Positions 41,471 to 50,570 are shown, counted from the stretch's first letter. The stretch: DNA of 64,000 bases from Bradyrhizobium huanghuaihaiense (GCF_007830635.1 NZ_VLLA01000009.1:62001-126000); one strand, 5' to 3'. The notes: generated by a model from the letters alone, not told the origin. A program made the numbers and translations.

Positions 41471-42811
41471 CTAGCTCCGCATGAAGCCTTCGCACTCGCC
41501 CTCGGCCCAGGCGAGCGCCTGCTCCATCGTTTCGCCTCGCGCAAAGCGCAGCGCCATCTTGGTCAGCGTCGCCTGGAAGTAGATCTGCTGCGCGATCTTG
41601 GGCGGCGCGGGCGACGCGGCGATCGACAGCGTCTGATGCTTGTAGGGGTCCGGATAGTGGAAGAGCGTTCCCTTCGGCGGCCCTTCTTCCGCCCAGGTCG
41701 GGAACTTGCTCATGTTCGCGTAGGCCGGCAGGTCGTAGCCGCCGCTCACTGCAACGAACTTCTCGATCGACGATGGCGAGGACAGGTGAACGAGCAGGCT
41801 CTTGGCCGCCTCCTTGTTCTTGCCGAAGCTCCAGACGCCCCAGAAGTAGGGCAGGTACGGTGCGAACCGTCCCTTCGGACCGGACGGGAAGCCGTGCGTC
41901 CAGCACTGCTCGGCGACCTGCGGCGCATCGCGCTTGGCAACGGCCCAGGCGCTCGGCGGATTGAGGATCATCGCGCCGCGGCCGGAGATCAGCCATTTGT
42001 TGTTGGAAGCGTCGTCCCAGGACGGAGCATCCGGCGGCAGGAAGGCGATCAGCTTCTTGTAGAACTCCATCGCCTGGCGAACCTGATCGGTCTTCACCGT
42101 GATGTCGCCCTTGGCATTGACGAGCTCGGCGCCGAACGACTGGAAGATCGCGCCGGCGGTGTCCACGCTGTCGGTGGTCTCGCCCATACCGATGCCGAAC
42201 GCGAAGCCCGCCTTGTGGCAAGCCTCGGCCGCCTTCAGAAAGGTCTCCATGGTCCAGTTCTCGACCTTGGGCGGGCCGCCGGCCGGATACATCTCCTGCA
42301 CGTCGATGCCGGCATGCTTCTTCATCAGATCGATGCGCGAGCAGGGGCCCTTGATCTGGCTGCCGGGTGTCGCGGGCGCCGCGAGCCATTTGCCGCCCGA
42401 CTGTCCCAGATATTTGACGGTGCCGTTCACCTCGCCATTCTGCTTGAGCAGCGGCTCCATGATGTCGTTGAGCGGCTCAAGATTCTCGGAATAGGCCTGC
42501 GGCCACCAGCTCGGCATCTGCAGGATGTCATGACCGGACTTGGCCTGCGCTTCGGCCGCCGCGGTCAGCTCGATCTTCTTGTTGTTGCTGGTGATGTAGT
42601 CGATGGAGACTTCGACCTTCTCCTTCGCAGCCCATTCATTGACGAGATCGGTCGAGGCCTTGTTGGCGCCGGGCACCCAGTGGTCCCAGAAGCCGATCGA
42701 GAGTTTGCCGGCAGCGTAAGCGCCCCGGACGTAGGGCGCCGTGATCAGCGCCGCGGAGGACATTGCAGTGGCAGCCACAAATTGACGTCGCGTCAGTGTC
42801 TTGCGTGACAT
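41471..42811 (-). CDS. Extracellular solute-binding protein family 1, Tat-exported
   Basis: 446 residues. The N-terminus has a twin-arginine signal (TLTRRQFVAATAMSSAALIT), so it is exported folded. The mature part begins LSIGFWDHWVPGANKASTDL, typical of UgpB-like binding proteins for sugars, polyols or glycerol phosphates. It is the first gene of the operon, with AGGAAACGAG before the ATG. The 140-base gap after it is usual for binding-protein genes, allowing higher expression than the permeases. Confidence 0.88.
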   Translation of the reverse strand: MSRKTLTRRQFVAATAMSSAALITAPYVRGAYAAGKLSIGFWDHWVPGANKASTDLVNEWAAKEKVEVSIDYITSNNKKIELTAAAEAQAKSGHDILQMPSWWPQAYSENLEPLNDIMEPLLKQNGEVNGTVKYLGQSGGKWLAAPATPGSQIKGPCSRIDLMKKHAGIDVQEMYPAGGPPKVENWTMETFLKAAEACHKAGFAFGIGMGETTDSVDTAGAIFQSFGAELVNAKGDITVKTDQVRQAMEFYKKLIAFLPPDAPSWDDASNNKWLISGRGAMILNPPSAWAVAKRDAPQVAEQCWTHGFPSGPKGRFAPYLPYFWGVWSFGKNKEAAKSLLVHLSSPSSIEKFVAVSGGYDLPAYANMSKFPTWAEEGPPKGTLFHYPDPYKHQTLSIAASPAPPKIAQQIYFQATLTKMALRFARGETMEQALAWAEGECEGFMRS

Positions 42812-43316
42812 CTCGTTTCCTCGCTTGGGTGTTTTATTGTTCTGGTGTTTCCTCTGAACTCTTCCGAGTTTTGCTTTTGATTTTCTTGTTGGCTTTTCTT
42901 GTTGGTCGCTTCTTGTCGGCGCCGTCAGCGTCGATCTGGATCATGCGTCGCACGGCAAAATTGGTAGCGCGATCAGATCATGATTGACCGCGTCTGTCGA
43001 GAAAGCCGAAGACGCTTCGTCTAGAACTAACGTTGTGCCTGAAAGCGCGGCAGCGCCTCCTGCATCGCGCGTGGGAGGGGAATCGCACTCGCTCGTTTTT
43101 TGCGATGCACACATTGCGTCAGCCGGTCGGGAACGGGCCGTGCGCAATTACGCCGCAGTTCCGAATAAGCCTGCATAACCGCTTCGCGCGAAACACTTTT
43201 CGGGCGTGGACAGCAAACGGCTGCGTCTGGACCTCGAAGCCGCGGAAACGATAGAGTTGCAACCAGCGGGTAGCTCCTATCCCGACAGACCAATCAGTTC
43301 GATGATGGAGACGAGA
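42812..43316. other. Gene-free region with A/C-rich ABC operon leader
   Basis: About 505 bases between divergent genes. Towards the ABC operon the minus strand is rich in AAC/AAG/AAA (42836-42930), unlike the high-GC surroundings. It contains a 36-codon frame (42944-42834) rich in lysine and arginine codons AAA, AGA and AAG. That frame has no ribosome site and a codon bias foreign to this genome, so I read the stretch as an unstructured 5' leader rather than a gene. The right part holds nothing I can name. Confidence 0.4.
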
Positions 43317-44129
43317 ATGATCCACCCGGCGCCGCCAGCGCGACATTACTTGCGACGATCGCTCGCGCTGGGGTCAGTGCTCGCGTTGCTGCTCGGCGTC
43401 GCCGCAGTCGCGAACGCACAAGGATTGGTGAAAGGCGTCCAGGAAGGGGCGGCTGCCGGGAACAAGGCGGCCGGCCCGGTCGGTGGCGTGCTCGGCGGCG
43501 CGATTGGCGGCGTGGTCGGCGTGTTTACCGGCGTGCTCGGTGTCGGCAACAATAACAATGCCAACCAGGCTCCGGCCGCCAAGGACGCTAATAAGGACGC
43601 CAGCAAGGATGCGAAGGACGCCAAGCAGCAGGGCGCCGGCAAGGACAAGAGCGCCAAGGAGAACGCCAAGGCGGGCAAGGGCGCCAAGGCGACCAAGGAA
43701 GCCAAGAACGCGCCGAATGCGCCGCAGGACAACAAGGACGTTACCGTCCTCACCCAGCCCGGCGCGCCGCAACAAACCGCCGAGCAGATCGTGGCCAACA
43801 GCGATTCCTATATCGAGCGGATCAAGACCGAGCTGAACCTCACGCCTGACCAGGAGAAGCACTGGTACGGCTTCTCGAGCGCAATGCACTACTTGGGGCA
43901 TAATGGCGCTGAACGACTCAACCTGCGGGTTGCGCGCGCCAAGCGCGATCCGCCCGACGACATCATCGAGCAGATGCGCAACGAGGCGCAATTCCTGATC
44001 GACCGCGCCGCCGACCAACGCAACGTCGCCGACGCCGCCGAGCCGCTCTATTCGAGCCTCGATGACAAGCAGAGGCAGGTCTTCATCCAGGAGATGGTGC
44101 GCCTCAGCCACGAACGCGGACTGGATTGA
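43317..44129 (+). CDS. Secreted LTXXQ-motif (Spy/CpxP-like) protein
   Basis: 270 residues. Signal peptide RSLALGSVLALLLGVAAVANA is followed by a glycine-rich hydrophobic stretch (GGVLGGAIGGVVGVFTGVLG), which could insert in a membrane, and a Lys/Ala/Asp linker with KDA and KGAK repeats. The C-terminal helical domain has the LTPDQ motif and FIQEMVRLSHERGLD. Relatives are periplasmic chaperone-like proteins. ATG 43317 is fixed by GGAG seven bases upstream; a longer frame from 43206 lacks one. Confidence 0.75.
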   Translation: MIHPAPPARHYLRRSLALGSVLALLLGVAAVANAQGLVKGVQEGAAAGNKAAGPVGGVLGGAIGGVVGVFTGVLGVGNNNNANQAPAAKDANKDASKDAKDAKQQGAGKDKSAKENAKAGKGAKATKEAKNAPNAPQDNKDVTVLTQPGAPQQTAEQIVANSDSYIERIKTELNLTPDQEKHWYGFSSAMHYLGHNGAERLNLRVARAKRDPPDDIIEQMRNEAQFLIDRAADQRNVADAAEPLYSSLDDKQRQVFIQEMVRLSHERGLD

Positions 44130-44241
44130 TCAAGTTGAATCGGAATGCGGGCGCCTGAATTAACGGCGCTCGCCACGAATTCGTGAATCCTCTCCGCAAT
44201 TCGGTTATGATTAGCTTCGCAAGGCTGACTGCGGGGTTGAT

Positions 44242-44619
44242 ATGGCGGACGGACTCTCCGTTTTCCTGGTCGAAGACGAGGCGTTGATCCGGATGATGAT
44301 CGCCGACATGGTGGCAGAGCTCGGCCACCACGTCGTCGCGGAAGCCGACAACGTCCGGGACGCGAGCGCCTTTGCGATGACCGCGCAATACGACTTCGCC
44401 ATCCTCGACATCAATCTCAAGGGTCTCTACGTCGATCCCGTCGCCGACCTGATCGAGCGCCGCGGCAAGCCGTTCCTGTTCGCCACCGGCTACGGGCCGG
44501 AATTGCTGCCGTCCCTGCTCCGGCGCAGGCCGATCCTGCGCAAACCGATTTCGATCGACCAGCTCAAGGGAATGATCGAGACGCTGTTTCCGGAAGCCAC
44601 AGCGGAGGCGCCACGCTGA
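44242..44619 (+). CDS. Single-domain response regulator
   Basis: 125 residues, a lone CheY-like receiver. The acidic pocket is VEDE (E11, D12), the phosphorylated aspartate is D56 in FAILDINLKG, the switch threonine is T82 in FATGYG and the lysine is K101 in ILRKPIS. It has no output domain, so it must act by binding a partner. No histidine kinase is adjacent. Many such small regulators act in alphaproteobacterial stress or motility networks. Confidence 0.9.
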   Translation: MADGLSVFLVEDEALIRMMIADMVAELGHHVVAEADNVRDASAFAMTAQYDFAILDINLKGLYVDPVADLIERRGKPFLFATGYGPELLPSLLRRRPILRKPISIDQLKGMIETLFPEATAEAPR

Positions 44620-44654
44620 CGACGGCAAAGTTGCCGCGCTGAAATCGCCAACGA

Positions 44655-44682
44655 AAATGGCCGCCCGTGGGGGCGGCCATTT
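44655..44682. terminator. Bidirectional terminator
   Basis: A perfect 12-bp stem AAATGGCCGCCC/GGGCGGCCATTT with a GTGG loop lies between the response regulator gene (+) and the small membrane protein gene (-). A and T at the outer ends give a short U-tract in both directions. Confidence 0.75.
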
Positions 44683-44704
44683 CACGAAGAAATCCGTCGC
44701 GGCC

Positions 44705-44860
44705 TCAGATCAGGCCGGCACTGAGATCGATGCCGCGCGCCATCAGGTCGAACGAGGCGAGAAGGCCCACGCAGCAGAACAGCAAGATGGTCTTGAACGA
44801 AGAACTGGCGAAACGCGTTTCGGCGACAGCCGGCATCGCGGCGAGCGAAATCATGCTCAT
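44705..44860 (-). CDS. Small membrane protein
   Basis: 51 residues from the ATG at 44860; an ATG at 44866 gives 53. One hydrophobic segment (FKTILLFCCVGLLASFDLMA) with a Cys-Cys pair lies in the middle. The 44860 start is favoured because a G-rich Shine-Dalgarno (AAAGGGGGG) is then at proper spacing; it abuts the upstream ATG. It converges on the response regulator gene and is ended by the perfect hairpin at 44655-44682. Function unknown. Confidence 0.5.
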   Translation of the reverse strand: MSMISLAAMPAVAETRFASSSFKTILLFCCVGLLASFDLMARGIDLSAGLI

Positions 44861-44963
44861 GTTCATTCCCCCCTTTGTTGATCCTGAATTGCATCAGGTG
44901 AGGGAACTCTTAGAGCAAAAAGTTTGACGTGAGCTTGCGAGGGATCCTTAACGGAATCGCAAC

Positions 44964-44987
44964 CGGCACGCATCAGCGCGCGTGCCG
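44964..44987 (-). terminator. Weak terminator-like hairpin
   Basis: CGGCACGC and GCGTGCCG pair around an eight-base loop, 18 bases beyond the stop of the 67-residue protein gene. No clear U-tract, so termination is uncertain. Confidence 0.35.
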
Positions 44988-45004
44988 TCCCGGGCTCGCA
45001 AGTC

Positions 45005-45208
45005 TCAGCTGCGGCCGTTCCTCAGGACGGTAGCGATGGTGTGGGCGGTCATGGCGGCGCGATCCGAGGCGCGCTGGGCGGCCAGCCGGTCTCGCGCCTT
45101 CTCCTCGATCAGGAGCTCGATCAGGGCGAGCCGCTTGTCCTCGTCGTCCGCCTCGGTCAGCAGGCGGTGATAGCGGTGATAGTCGAACCCAACGTCCTGC
45201 TTACGCAT
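45005..45208 (-). CDS. Small hypothetical helical protein with palindromic operator upstream
   Basis: 67 residues, all helix and highly charged: FDYHRYHRLLTEADDEDKRL, then LALIELLIEEKARDRLAAQR. No signal peptide or membrane span. ATG 45208 follows a G-rich ribosome site. The family is not recognised. A perfect 24-bp palindrome lies 48 bases (centre) upstream, suggesting tight regulation of this small gene. Confidence 0.65.
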   Translation of the reverse strand: MRKQDVGFDYHRYHRLLTEADDEDKRLALIELLIEEKARDRLAAQRASDRAAMTAHTIATVLRNGRS

Positions 45209-45244
45209 GTCACGCCCCCCGCAACCAACGCCACACACTCGGCG

Positions 45245-45268
45245 GATTGTTTCCCATGGGAAACAATC
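45245..45268. promoter_or_regulatory. Perfect 24-bp palindrome (candidate operator)
   Basis: The half-site GATTGTTTCCCA is followed by its exact reverse complement. This symmetry with no mismatch and no spacer is far beyond the chance level for intergenic DNA. It contains TGTTTC and GAAACA like ParB parS sites, but with six rather than four bases between them, so it is not a standard parS. Confidence 0.6.
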
Positions 45269-45358
45269 GGGCAAGCACGATCCTGCGTGGAACCTGGCTT
45301 TGGATGCAATCAGCTGTGAATTAGTTAACGGACCGGGACGGTCTCTGCCGGCTGCGCT

Positions 45359-46336
45359 TCAATCCGGATTGTGATCGGCGAACATCTTCAGGCCGAGGAA
45401 GCTCGCATCGGGTCTGGTGACCAGACGGGTCGGAATGTTGCGCAAGTAATCCTGGAAGCGTCCCTTGGCTTCGAAGCGGGCGCGGAAGGCCGAGGCGGCG
45501 AGGAACTCGGGAAAGCGCGGGACAATCCCGCCGGCGATATAGACGCCGCCGCGGGCGCCGAAGGTCACCGCGAGATTGCCGGCGACCGAGCCGAGGGTGG
45601 CGCAAAACATCTCCAGCGTCGCGCGGCTATGTGCACAACTGCCGTCCAGGGCCGCCTTGGTGATGGCAGCGGCATCGCGCTGCGGCACCTGGGCGCCGTC
45701 GACCTCCGCGAGAGCTTCGTAGAGGCTTTGCAAGCCCGAGCCGGACAGCGCGCCGCGCTCGATCGAGACATGGCCGAGGCGTTTGCGCAAGCACGCGATC
45801 ACGCGCTCCTCGCGCTCGTTCTCGGCCGGCAGCGTCGCATGTCCGGCTTCGGTGACGACGGCCAGGCGCGCCCCGTGGCGCTCGACCAGGCAGGAGACGC
45901 CAAAGCCGGTTCCAGGCCCGACCACCAGCAGCGGTTCTCCAGGCAAGCCGTCCTGTCCGCCGAGCGGGATCAGATCGGCCGGCTGCAAGGCGGGCAGGGA
46001 CCAGGCCACAACCTCGAAATCGTTGAGCACGTGGACGCTGCCGAAGCCGAGCGCCGGCTGGAGCTCGTTGCCGTCGATGACCCAGGGGCTGTTGGTCATG
46101 ACGCAGCGGTTGTTGGTGACGGGGCCTGCCACGGCCAGCACGGCCCGTCGCGGCGGCTCGCCGCCAGACTTGCGTGCCAGCACATCGGCAATGGCTTCCC
46201 GGACGGTCGGGAAGTCGGCGACCTTCACGTAGTCGATCGGCCCGGTTTCGTGGCCATCGCGCTGGCTCAGCGCGAAGCGCGCATTGGTGCCGCCGATATC
46301 GGCGAGAAGAATTTGTCCTGTCTTGCCGATACCCAT
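45359..46336 (-). CDS. glk: Glucokinase
   Basis: 325 residues of the bacterial glucokinase (Glk, ROK-distant) family. The phosphate loop is LLADIGGTNARFALSQRDG, the sugar-binding segment is VLNDFEVVAWSLPALQPADL, and the glycine loop is VVGPGTGFGVSCLVERHG. It converts glucose to glucose 6-phosphate, feeding the Entner-Doudoroff pathway used by rhizobia. The ATG at 46336 starts right before the conserved domain; longer frames to 46483 add only low-similarity residues. It diverges from pncA. Confidence 0.9.
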   Translation of the reverse strand: MGIGKTGQILLADIGGTNARFALSQRDGHETGPIDYVKVADFPTVREAIADVLARKSGGEPPRRAVLAVAGPVTNNRCVMTNSPWVIDGNELQPALGFGSVHVLNDFEVVAWSLPALQPADLIPLGGQDGLPGEPLLVVGPGTGFGVSCLVERHGARLAVVTEAGHATLPAENEREERVIACLRKRLGHVSIERGALSGSGLQSLYEALAEVDGAQVPQRDAAAITKAALDGSCAHSRATLEMFCATLGSVAGNLAVTFGARGGVYIAGGIVPRFPEFLAASAFRARFEAKGRFQDYLRNIPTRLVTRPDASFLGLKMFADHNPD

Positions 46337-46604
46337 GGCTCTGTGGCTGCCGCGGCCTTGCCGGCCCTCGGGAACCCCTGCCTCCGTTCCTGATCCGATC
46401 CGCAACTGCGCGGACGGTCCGAGAATCCTCGCTTGATTGTGCCTAGTCAACACGGACAAGGCCAAACCGTTGCATCCTGGCATGCCTCCTGGTCGTCAGC
46501 GCGCTATCGCCCGCGCGGTCAGTGGTTGCGAAGTTGCGCCGGAAGGTCGACATTGGACGCAGCATTCGGCGCTCGGCGAGGGGTGGGTGGAATGGGACCT
46601 TGCG

Positions 46605-47231
46605 ATGAAGATTTCTGACCGCGACGTGCTGCTGGTGATCGATGTCCAGAACGATTTCTGCACCGGCGGGGCGCTGGCCGTGCCCGGCGGCGAGAAAGTC
46701 GTGCCCGCCATCAATCGCATCGCCCAAAAATTCACCAATGTGGTGCTGACCCAGGACTGGCATCCAGCTGATCACGTCTCCTTCGCGCCAAACCACGCGG
46801 GCAGGCAGCCGTTCCAGACCATCGAGCTGAACTATGGCACCCAGGTGCTCTGGCCGTCGCATTGCGTGCAGGGCACGGCCGGCGCCGAATTCCACCGCGA
46901 GCTGGATGTCACCAAGGCGAGCCTGGTGGTGCGCAAGGGCTTTCGCCGCGGTATCGATTCCTATTCAGCGCTGTTCGAGAACGACCACAGGACGCCGACG
47001 GGCCTGCTCGGCTATTTGCGCGAGCGCGAGCTGAAGACCGTCTTCGTTGCGGGTTTAGCGCTGGATTTCTGTGTCCGTTTTTCGGCGGAGGATGCCCGCA
47101 AGGCCGGGTTCGAGGTCGCGGTGATCGAGGATGCCTGCCGCGGCATCGACCTCGACGGCTCCGTGGCGGCGGCCCATCGGAGTTTTGGCGAGCTCGGCAT
47201 TTCCGTCATCAGCTTCGAGGCGTTCCTGTGA
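46605..47231 (+). CDS. pncA: Nicotinamidase
   Basis: 208 residues of the isochorismatase-like hydrolases. The catalytic triad is visible: D13 in LVIDVQNDF, the lysine in LVVRKGFRRG and the cysteine in AGLALDFCVRFSAEDA. The metal site DxH-x(3)-H is in TQDWHPADHVSF. It converts nicotinamide to nicotinate for NAD recycling. ATG 46605 is chosen because the frame upstream is not conserved. nadE lies 1.3 kb downstream on the same strand, so NAD salvage enzymes are grouped. Confidence 0.92.
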   Translation: MKISDRDVLLVIDVQNDFCTGGALAVPGGEKVVPAINRIAQKFTNVVLTQDWHPADHVSFAPNHAGRQPFQTIELNYGTQVLWPSHCVQGTAGAEFHRELDVTKASLVVRKGFRRGIDSYSALFENDHRTPTGLLGYLRERELKTVFVAGLALDFCVRFSAEDARKAGFEVAVIEDACRGIDLDGSVAAAHRSFGELGISVISFEAFL

Positions 47232-47247
47232 GGGGTGCGAGATAGAC

Positions 47248-48363
47248 GTGGCGCAGAAGACAGGCAAACAGCCGGGTGGACCGGATCACATCCCCGACGA
47301 CCCGCTGCTGTGGCCGTTTGCAGCGGCGCGGCTCGCCATGGATGCCTGCTTCTGGTGGATGGAGCGTGGGCCGGCAGAGCCGGCCGACACCAGCCTGCCG
47401 TCGACGACGCCGAGCAGGGTCGCGCTGGAGCTTGCGACCATGCGCCTGCGCGATTGCACGACGGACCGGTCCGGCCAGCCGGCGCTGGTCTGCGCGCCCT
47501 ATGCCTTGCATCGCGCCCTGATTGCCGACTTCGCGCCCGGGCACAGCGTGGTGCAGTCGCTGCAAAATGGCGGCATCGACCGGGTCTATCTCACCGACTG
47601 GCGGTCGGCGACGTCAGATATGCGCTATCTCTCGATCGACAGCTATCTTTCGGATCTCAACGTCGCCATCGACGAGATCGGCGCGCCGGTCGATCTCGTC
47701 GGACTGTGCCAGGGGGGCTGGCTGTCGCTGCTCTATGCGGCGCGCTTTCCCGCCAAGGTGCGGCGGCTGGTCCTGGCGGGCGCCCCAGTCGACCTGTCGA
47801 TCGACTCGGCAATGTCGCGGCTCGCCCGCAACGCGCCCGGGATGGTCTACGACCAGCTCGTCGCGCGTGGCGGTGGCAATGTCAGCGGCGAGGAGATGCT
47901 GCGCTTCTGGTCGAAAACGCCAAGTCGCGAGGATATCGCAGCCGCTTTGCAGAGGGAGCTCTCGGACGAGGAAGGTGCGGCACTGCTCGCGCGCTTCGAT
48001 CAGTGGAATGTGGAGACCCTCGATCTGCCCGGGACTTATTATCTAGAGATCGTCAACTGGATTTTCCGGGAGAACCGGATCGCCGGCGGCGACTTCGTCG
48101 CGCTTGGCCGAAAGGTTCGTCTCAAGGACGTCAAGGCGCCGATCTTCCTGCTGGCCGGGCTCGACGACGAGGTGGTGCCGGCGACGCAGGCGCTCGCCAC
48201 GGCCCAGCTTGTCGGTACGCCGCCCGCCTTCATCGCGGCGGCGTCCGAGCCGAGCAACCATCTCGGCCTGTTCATGGGCGCGCGGACCCACGCGCATGCC
48301 TGGCCCCGGATCGCGGAGTGGCTGCGGAACGATCTGTCCGGCGTCCTGGCCCGCAGCGCCTGA
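47248..48363 (+). CDS. PhaC-like alpha/beta hydrolase with cysteine nucleophile
   Basis: About 371 residues. The nucleophile elbow reads GLCQGGW, a G-x-C-x-G-G box as in polyhydroxyalkanoate synthases rather than the serine box of esterases. The other triad members are likely the aspartate in LAGLDDEVVPATQ and the histidine in SNHLGLFMGARTH. It is shorter than PhaC (about 600) and lacks the usual N-terminal domain. It may make, cut or bind polyhydroxybutyrate-type esters. It starts at GTG 47248, 17 bases after pncA, and lies between pncA and nadE, an unusual place. Confidence 0.7.
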   Translation: MAQKTGKQPGGPDHIPDDPLLWPFAAARLAMDACFWWMERGPAEPADTSLPSTTPSRVALELATMRLRDCTTDRSGQPALVCAPYALHRALIADFAPGHSVVQSLQNGGIDRVYLTDWRSATSDMRYLSIDSYLSDLNVAIDEIGAPVDLVGLCQGGWLSLLYAARFPAKVRRLVLAGAPVDLSIDSAMSRLARNAPGMVYDQLVARGGGNVSGEEMLRFWSKTPSREDIAAALQRELSDEEGAALLARFDQWNVETLDLPGTYYLEIVNWIFRENRIAGGDFVALGRKVRLKDVKAPIFLLAGLDDEVVPATQALATAQLVGTPPAFIAAASEPSNHLGLFMGARTHAHAWPRIAEWLRNDLSGVLARSA

Positions 48364-48500
48364 TATCGCCAGCGCTGGACCGGCCGGGGCGCAAATCCGT
48401 TATGCATGACGGCGGATGGCCTGCACGGGGCCGGATCGATGGGCTACATATGAACTGACGGCGGCGGCCGGCCGGAAGAGATTTAAGGGTACTGCGCTCG

Positions 48501-50534
48501 ATGACTTTCCACTCGATCTACATCCACGGATTTGCGCGCGTGGCAGCCTGCGTGACCACCTCCCATGTGGCCGATCCCGCGACCAATGCGAAGGCGATCC
48601 TGGCGGCGGCCAATGCCTGCCACGAACAGTCGGTGGCGGTGGCCGTATTTCCCGAGCTGTGCCTGTCCGGTTATGCGATCGAGGATCTGGTGAAGCAGGA
48701 CCCGCTGCTCGATGCTGTGGAGCGCGGGCTTGCCAGCATCGTCGAGGCCTCGACCGCTCTGATGACCGTGCTGATTGTCGGTGCGCCACTGCGCTTTGTC
48801 CACCGCATCTACAATTGCGCCGTCGTCATCCATCGCGGCAACGTCCTTGGCGTCGTGCCGAAATCTTACCTGCCGACCTACCGCGAGTTCTACGAGGGAC
48901 GCCATTTCGCCTCCGGCGCCGGCATCGCCGGCGAGACCATTGCCTTTGGCGGTCTGCACGCGCCGTTCGGCGCCGACCTGCTGTTCGCGGCCGAGGACGT
49001 CCCGGGCCTGACCATCGGCGTCGAGATCTGCGAGGACATGTGGATCCCGGTGACGCCGGCCTCGGAGCTCGCGCTGGCGGGCGCCAGCGTGCTGATCAAT
49101 CTCTCGGGCAGCCCGATCACGATCGGCCGCGCCCGCTCGCGCGCGCTGCTGTGCCAGTCGACCTCCGCGCGCTGCCTCGCGGCCTATGTCTATTCCGCCG
49201 CGGGCGCGGGGGAATCGACCACGGATCTCGCCTGGGACGGCCAGACCTCGATCTACGAGAGCGGCGTGCTGCTGGCCGAGGGCGAGCGGTTCCGCCAGGG
49301 CGGCCAGATCACCTATGCCGATGTCGACCTCGATCTGCTCCGGCAGGAGCGCGCGCTGATGGGCACGTTCGACGACAACCGGCGCCAGCGCGAGGCCTTC
49401 TTCCGCAAGGTGACGTTCGCCCTGAAGCCGCCGGCCGCCGATATCGGATTCCTGCGCAAGGTCGAACGCTTTCCCTTCGTGCCGAGCGACGAGAGCCTGC
49501 TCGAGCAGGATTGCTACGAGGCCTACAACATCCAGGTCGCCGGCCTCGTGCAGCGCATGCGCGCGACCGGCACCAAGCGCGTCGTGATCGGCGTCTCGGG
49601 CGGCCTCGACTCCACGCATGCGCTGATCGTCGCCGCCAAGGCGGTCGACCTGCTCGGCCTGCCGCGTGAGAACATCCTCGCCTACACCATGCCGGGCTTC
49701 GCCACCGGCAGCGAGAGCAAGACCAATGCGCTGGCGCTGATGAAGGCGTTGCAGACGAGCTGGCAGGAGCTCGACATCCGCACCACGGCGACGCAGATGC
49801 TGAAGGACATCGGCCATCCCTTCGGCAAGGGCGAGAAGGTCTACGACGTCACCTTCGAGAACGTGCAGGCGGGCCTGCGCACGGATTATCTGTTCCGCCT
49901 CGCCAATCATCACGGTGGTATCGTCATTGGAACCGGCGATCTCTCCGAGCTCGCGCTGGGCTGGTGCACCTATGGTGTCGGCGACCAGATGGCGCATTAC
50001 AACGTCAATGCCGGCGTGCCGAAGACGCTGATCCAGCATCTGATCCGTTGGGTGATCGCCTCGAAGCAGTTCAGCGGCGACGTGAACCGGACCTTGGGCT
50101 CGATCCTTGCCGCGGAAATCTCGCCCGAGCTGGTGCCCGTGCAGCCCGGCGAGAAGCCGCAGAGCACGGAAGCCTCGGTCGGCCCTTACGAGCTGCAGGA
50201 TTTCAACCTGTTCTACACGCTTCGCTTCGGCATGCGGCCGTCCAAGATCGCCTTCATGGCGCTCCAGGCGTGGAGGGACGTCGGCAAGGGCGAATGGCCG
50301 CCGGCGTTCCCGAACGACAAGCGCAGGGCCTACGATCTTCCCGAGATCCGGCGCTGGTTGGAGGTGTTCCTGCGCCGCTTCTTCGCCTTCAGCCAGTTCA
50401 AGCGCTCGGCCATGCCGAACGGTCCGAAGGTGTCGGCCGGCGGTTCATTGTCGCCGCGCGGCGACTGGCGTGCGCCGTCCGATTCGAGCGCCGCGGCCTG
50501 GCTCGAGGATCTCGAGCGCAACGTGCCGAACTGA
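48501..50534 (+). CDS. nadE: Glutamine-dependent NAD+ synthetase
   Basis: 677 residues with two domains. The N-terminal nitrilase-type glutaminase shows VAVFPELCLSGYAIEDL (Glu), SYLPTYREFYEGRHF (Lys) and GVEICEDMWIP (Cys). The C-terminal synthetase has the PP-loop VIGVSGGLDSTHALIVAAKA and GTGDLSELALGWCTYGVGDQ. It amidates nicotinate adenine dinucleotide to NAD+ using glutamine. Same strand as pncA and the PhaC-like gene; the gap before it is 137 bases, so it may have its own promoter. Confidence 0.95.
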   Translation: MTFHSIYIHGFARVAACVTTSHVADPATNAKAILAAANACHEQSVAVAVFPELCLSGYAIEDLVKQDPLLDAVERGLASIVEASTALMTVLIVGAPLRFVHRIYNCAVVIHRGNVLGVVPKSYLPTYREFYEGRHFASGAGIAGETIAFGGLHAPFGADLLFAAEDVPGLTIGVEICEDMWIPVTPASELALAGASVLINLSGSPITIGRARSRALLCQSTSARCLAAYVYSAAGAGESTTDLAWDGQTSIYESGVLLAEGERFRQGGQITYADVDLDLLRQERALMGTFDDNRRQREAFFRKVTFALKPPAADIGFLRKVERFPFVPSDESLLEQDCYEAYNIQVAGLVQRMRATGTKRVVIGVSGGLDSTHALIVAAKAVDLLGLPRENILAYTMPGFATGSESKTNALALMKALQTSWQELDIRTTATQMLKDIGHPFGKGEKVYDVTFENVQAGLRTDYLFRLANHHGGIVIGTGDLSELALGWCTYGVGDQMAHYNVNAGVPKTLIQHLIRWVIASKQFSGDVNRTLGSILAAEISPELVPVQPGEKPQSTEASVGPYELQDFNLFYTLRFGMRPSKIAFMALQAWRDVGKGEWPPAFPNDKRRAYDLPEIRRWLEVFLRRFFAFSQFKRSAMPNGPKVSAGGSLSPRGDWRAPSDSSAAAWLEDLERNVPN

Positions 50535-50570
50535 TTGGCGCGGCGGATCGATATTGCTGGGAGCGATCTG

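Noticed and set aside
42834..42944. 36-codon basic ORF as a gene
   Set aside because: No ribosome site and codon use (AAA, AGA, ACA, TCA) unlike every gene around it; kept only as an observation on the leader.
45245..45268. parS centromere site
   Set aside because: The TGTTTC/GAAACA halves are there but are six bases apart rather than four, and no parA or parB gene is in the window.
48483..50039. 518-residue open frame on the minus strand
   Set aside because: Antisense to nadE; no ribosome site, no domain.
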